A stretch of DNA of 64,000 nt, from assembly GCA_015061955.1 (NCBI GenBank), contig SUVO01000002.1, positions 1 to 64,000 on the forward strand. Reading direction: 5' to 3'. Under the pieces are notes generated by a model that saw nothing but the letters and a program-made list of their open reading frames with translations, ran no database searches and was not told the origin of the DNA. How positions within the stretch are numbered: position 1 is the first letter of the stretch; every line of letters begins with the position of its first letter. The DNA comes from Verrucomicrobiaceae bacterium (GTDB lineage Bacteria > Verrucomicrobiota > Verrucomicrobiia > Opitutales > Intestinicryptomonadaceae). Of the stretch, positions 61,618-64,000 are shown in pieces. The position numbers were made by a program, and so were the translations under genes.

Positions 61618-61649
61618 AAAAAAGGTGGTAAAATTACCACCTTTTTTTT
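61618..61649. terminator. Bidirectional terminator after purT
   Basis: AAAAAAGGTGGTAAAATTACCACC followed by eight T, a palindrome with A- and T-tracts, 15 bp past purT. Confidence 0.92.
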
Positions 61650-61729
61650 GAGGGAAATAAATTTATTGTGTGTATTTCAAGTTTGTACTATTTAATTTGA
61701 GCTTGTTAAATAAGCAATATCGATCACCT

Positions 61730-63343
61730 CTATAATTTAAACAGAGGCTTGAGGATTTTATTCTTTTCGTCATCGGAGAGTTTCGATGTTTCAACCAAAT
61801 ACGAAAACTGAATTTGAACAGAAATATCTTCAAGCTTAATTTGATTAACTAATTTATTTAAAGTATTAACAGCGTCTTCTTTTCCTTTTGCAATATTCCA
61901 TACTGCTGTTTGCGCTATTAACATACGTTTTTGTGGAGTGTTTTCCGATATTTTTTCAGCGTAGGCTACGGCATCTTTATATTTATCTAATGCAATGAAG
62001 TTAGATATTATAATTGAAGCTGAAGAATTGTTGTTATCTTCATTTTTTATAGCCATATTATTTAGGATTTCACCAAACTTTTTATTAGTTGGGATAATCA
62101 TTTCAGCTAAGGTTGCTGTTGCACTTGCTACCGATGGTGAGATATTTATGTTCTTTGAGTATTTTAAAAATACTTTTAAACATTCTAAGTTTTTTGCATC
62201 AATGTTGGTAATGGCATTTATAAAATTGCTTATATCTTTAGAATCGTATGCAATCATTGATATTTGACAAAGTGCATCATTCTTAATTTTTATATCTTTA
62301 ATTTGTTTAGCAATTTCTATTGCTGGTTGAACTCTACCTTGATTTGCTACGTTTATAGACAATGTAGAAAGGAACTTATTTTTTATATCTTCGTTCTTTA
62401 ATTTTGATGCTATTGCCAATGCCGATGGATAATTCTTTGTTTTTCCAAGAGTGTCGGCAAGGCTTTTAAATACGTTTTCAAATGCATCTGGATTTTTTAT
62501 GTACGATATAATTTCTAACGCTAAAGTTTCATCTCCCGATTTTGCTGCAGCTGCCGCAAGGGTAGCAAAAGCTTTTTCGCGCAATGATATTATACTTATT
62601 TGCGATGCTTTTTCGAGCGCGTTTCTTAGGATTTTAGAAAACTGTGGATATTTTGCTACATTTATATTTTCTGATTTTTTTAGCAATTGTTCCGATGCCG
62701 ACAATTCATAAGAACAATATTTTGCATTCTTTTCTGCTTCTTTTAGTAATTGTTGTATTTCATTATCGGATAATATTTTCTTTTGAACATTTTGTTCCGA
62801 TTCGTATTTATTTATTTCTTTAGCTACATGTTGTGGCTTTTTTAATGAAACTTTAACAGGTACTTTTTGCAAGATATTTTGTTTTTGCTCTGGGCTTAGA
62901 GATGTATCGTTTTGAACTAAATTTGCTATTTCATTGAAAGCTACATCTTTTTTGTTGCTGAAACTAGCTATGGACCACGTTCTTGCTATGCTGGCTATAT
63001 CTTGCGATGTAAGTTCTTTCATGGTCGGAATAACATTTGCTTTTAAAAAATCAAATTTAAAAGCTCCAATTTTTACGTTATCTTCCGAAACTAATCGCAA
63101 GGCTATAGTACTAGATGGATAGGTTGAAACTATGCTATCAACTTTATTTGCGATGTCTGAAAATTCGTCGAAGGCTTTTTGAAACTGAAAATCTTCGGCT
63201 AATTTTTTTGCATCGTATAACTGTAATGCAGCACGCACAAACTGCTCCGATGCTTCCTTGTCGGGATTTTTTTTTGCGTCAGTTGGTGAACACGCCGTTA
63301 AAAATAACGTTGATATTGTAATTGTGTAAAGTAGCGATTTCAT
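61730..63343 (-). CDS. Helical-repeat (TPR/HEAT-like) lipoprotein of unknown function
   Basis: About 537 residues from the ATG at 63343, which is preceded by TTAAGGAAAAAT; the frame upstream is unrelated. Lipobox FLTAC gives C18. The mature protein is almost all helical, with many short Ala/Leu helix pairs such as 'ALATAAAAKSGDETLALEII' and 'YPSALAIASKLKNEDIK' that look like degenerate TPR/HEAT units about 33-38 residues long. It may be a periplasmic protein-interaction scaffold. It starts 13 bp after the zinc peptidase gene and probably shares its transcript. Confidence 0.75.
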   Translation of the reverse strand: MKSLLYTITISTLFLTACSPTDAKKNPDKEASEQFVRAALQLYDAKKLAEDFQFQKAFDEFSDIANKVDSIVSTYPSSTIALRLVSEDNVKIGAFKFDFLKANVIPTMKELTSQDIASIARTWSIASFSNKKDVAFNEIANLVQNDTSLSPEQKQNILQKVPVKVSLKKPQHVAKEINKYESEQNVQKKILSDNEIQQLLKEAEKNAKYCSYELSASEQLLKKSENINVAKYPQFSKILRNALEKASQISIISLREKAFATLAAAAAKSGDETLALEIISYIKNPDAFENVFKSLADTLGKTKNYPSALAIASKLKNEDIKNKFLSTLSINVANQGRVQPAIEIAKQIKDIKIKNDALCQISMIAYDSKDISNFINAITNIDAKNLECLKVFLKYSKNINISPSVASATATLAEMIIPTNKKFGEILNNMAIKNEDNNNSSASIIISNFIALDKYKDAVAYAEKISENTPQKRMLIAQTAVWNIAKGKEDAVNTLNKLVNQIKLEDISVQIQFSYLVETSKLSDDEKNKILKPLFKL

Positions 63344-63356
63344 ATTTTTCCTTAAT

Positions 63357-64000
63357 TTAGCGACGATCATTAGCTATTAAAATAAGATGAAGCAACCAAC
63401 CTAACGATGAAACAAATGCTGCTACATATGTAAAGGCTGCCGCATCAAGAACCGAGCGAACTCCACTTGCTTCATCGCCTTCTATTATTCCCAACGATGC
63501 CAAATATTTTTTTGCTCTCGTAGACGCATCAAATTCAACAGGTAGTGTAACTAACTGAAATACAGTAAGTATTAAATATATTCCAATAGCAATGTAAATT
63601 GTTGTTATGCTATGGAATAAGAAAAACCCCGCAAGCATAACGAATGGAAGCAATTGACTTGCAAAACTTGTGATTGGTACAAGAGCCATACGCAAATTTA
63701 GGGGCGCGTATTGTTGCTTGTGTTGAATGGCGTGTCCGGCTTCGTGTGCAGCAACACCGAGGGCTGCCAAGCTTGTGCCACTGTAATTTTCCTGACTTAG
63801 TGCTAATATTTTTTTTGATGGGTCGTAGTGGTCGGTTAAGTGTCCTTGTATAGGTATAATTTCAACATCGTTAATTCCGGCTGCACGTAAAACAGCTTCG
63901 GCGGCGTCTCTACCTGTTAGATTATTTCTACTACGAATCTTACTAAAATGATCGTAGGTTGAAGACACTCTCATTTGGGCATACAAACCAACTAAAATTG
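63357..64000 (-). CDS. YugP-type zinc metallopeptidase, 5' end beyond window
   Basis: At least 214 residues of the DUF/peptidase family represented by Bacillus YugP. The zinc motif is HEAGH in 'GVAAHEAGHAIQH', with 'YDPSKKILALSQENY' before it and three hydrophobic segments after it. The frame stays open to base 64000 and reads ILVGLYAQMRV, which matches the family's first membrane segment, so the start lies outside the window. Likely an inner-membrane peptidase; substrate unknown. Confidence 0.88.
   Translation of the reverse strand, partial: ILVGLYAQMRVSSTYDHFSKIRSRNNLTGRDAAEAVLRAAGINDVEIIPIQGHLTDHYDPSKKILALSQENYSGTSLAALGVAAHEAGHAIQHKQQYAPLNLRMALVPITSFASQLLPFVMLAGFFLFHSITTIYIAIGIYLILTVFQLVTLPVEFDASTRAKKYLASLGIIEGDEASGVRSVLDAAAFTYVAAFVSSLGWLLHLILIANDRR

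Overview
The window looks like chromosomal DNA of an AT-rich, Gram-negative member of the PVC group, most likely a gut-type Verrucomicrobiota. The evidence is two proteins with the PEP-CTERM sorting signal (VPEPAEW, hydrophobic helix, basic tail) plus an exosortase, a pseudopilin operon, lipid A-type acyltransferase genes, many starts with weak Shine-Dalgarno sequences, and several secreted glycoside hydrolases. This assignment is inference from gene content; no rRNA gene is present.

Layout. 1-0.6 kb: interspersed branched repeats. 0.6-3.7 kb (+): lipoprotein, M42 peptidase and hemD. 3.7-7.9 kb (-): topB, a class V aminotransferase, panD. 8.2-11.6 kb (+): two secreted proteins of unknown function in a very AT-rich patch, one built from near-identical repeats. 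11.7-17.2 kb (+): exosortase, GTP-type pckG, a cluster of branched repeats, and a glycosidase-like protein. 17.3-28.2 kb (+): thrC-cimA, a two-domain acyltransferase, a TRIC-type channel, obgE, five pseudopilins and a small companion gene. 28.6-34.8 kb (-): three secreted glycan-active proteins behind a truncated PEP-CTERM leader. 35-37 kb: a candidate structured RNA, tRNA-Ser(UGA) and a GH20 lipoprotein. 37.3-41.4 kb: a Fur-family gene divergent from zupT, a DUF475 protein, a three-domain diadenylate cyclase and an orphan nuoA. 41.7-49.6 kb: a Gfo/Idh/MocA oxidoreductase, a frameshifted PP2C with a J-domain protein, umuDC, adk-ymdB and a family B DNA polymerase. 49.6-53.6 kb: two PEP-CTERM proteins with homopolymeric G/C tracts upstream and more repeats. 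53.7-64 kb: IclR regulator, degenerate ketosynthase, trpBA with a leader-peptide attenuator, an acyltransferase-heptosyltransferase fusion, purT, a helical-repeat lipoprotein and a zinc peptidase cut by the window end.

How parts fit together. The exosortase at 11.7 kb would process the PEP-CTERM proteins at 50-53 kb. The glycoside hydrolases and the recurrent 11-bp motif TWAACGGTTWA suggest glycan-responsive control. The umuDC genes and the family B polymerase both encode beta-clamp-binding motifs and look like a DNA-damage tolerance set.

Most interesting signals. (1) The trpBA operon has a leader peptide with tandem Trp codons and an attenuator, and TrpA has lost the catalytic Asp, the GVTG loop and the Gly-Ser phosphate site. 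This resembles indole-salvage trpBA of Chlamydia. (2) A family of intergenic branched inverted repeats has changing stems that still pair, fixed linkers, and an internal terminator hairpin; two copies sit directly on stop codons. (3) A G10 tract lies between the -35 and -10 of a PEP-CTERM promoter and could be a phase switch. (4) An EIIA-like, pyruvate-kinase-C-like and diadenylate cyclase fusion is encoded beside nuoA.
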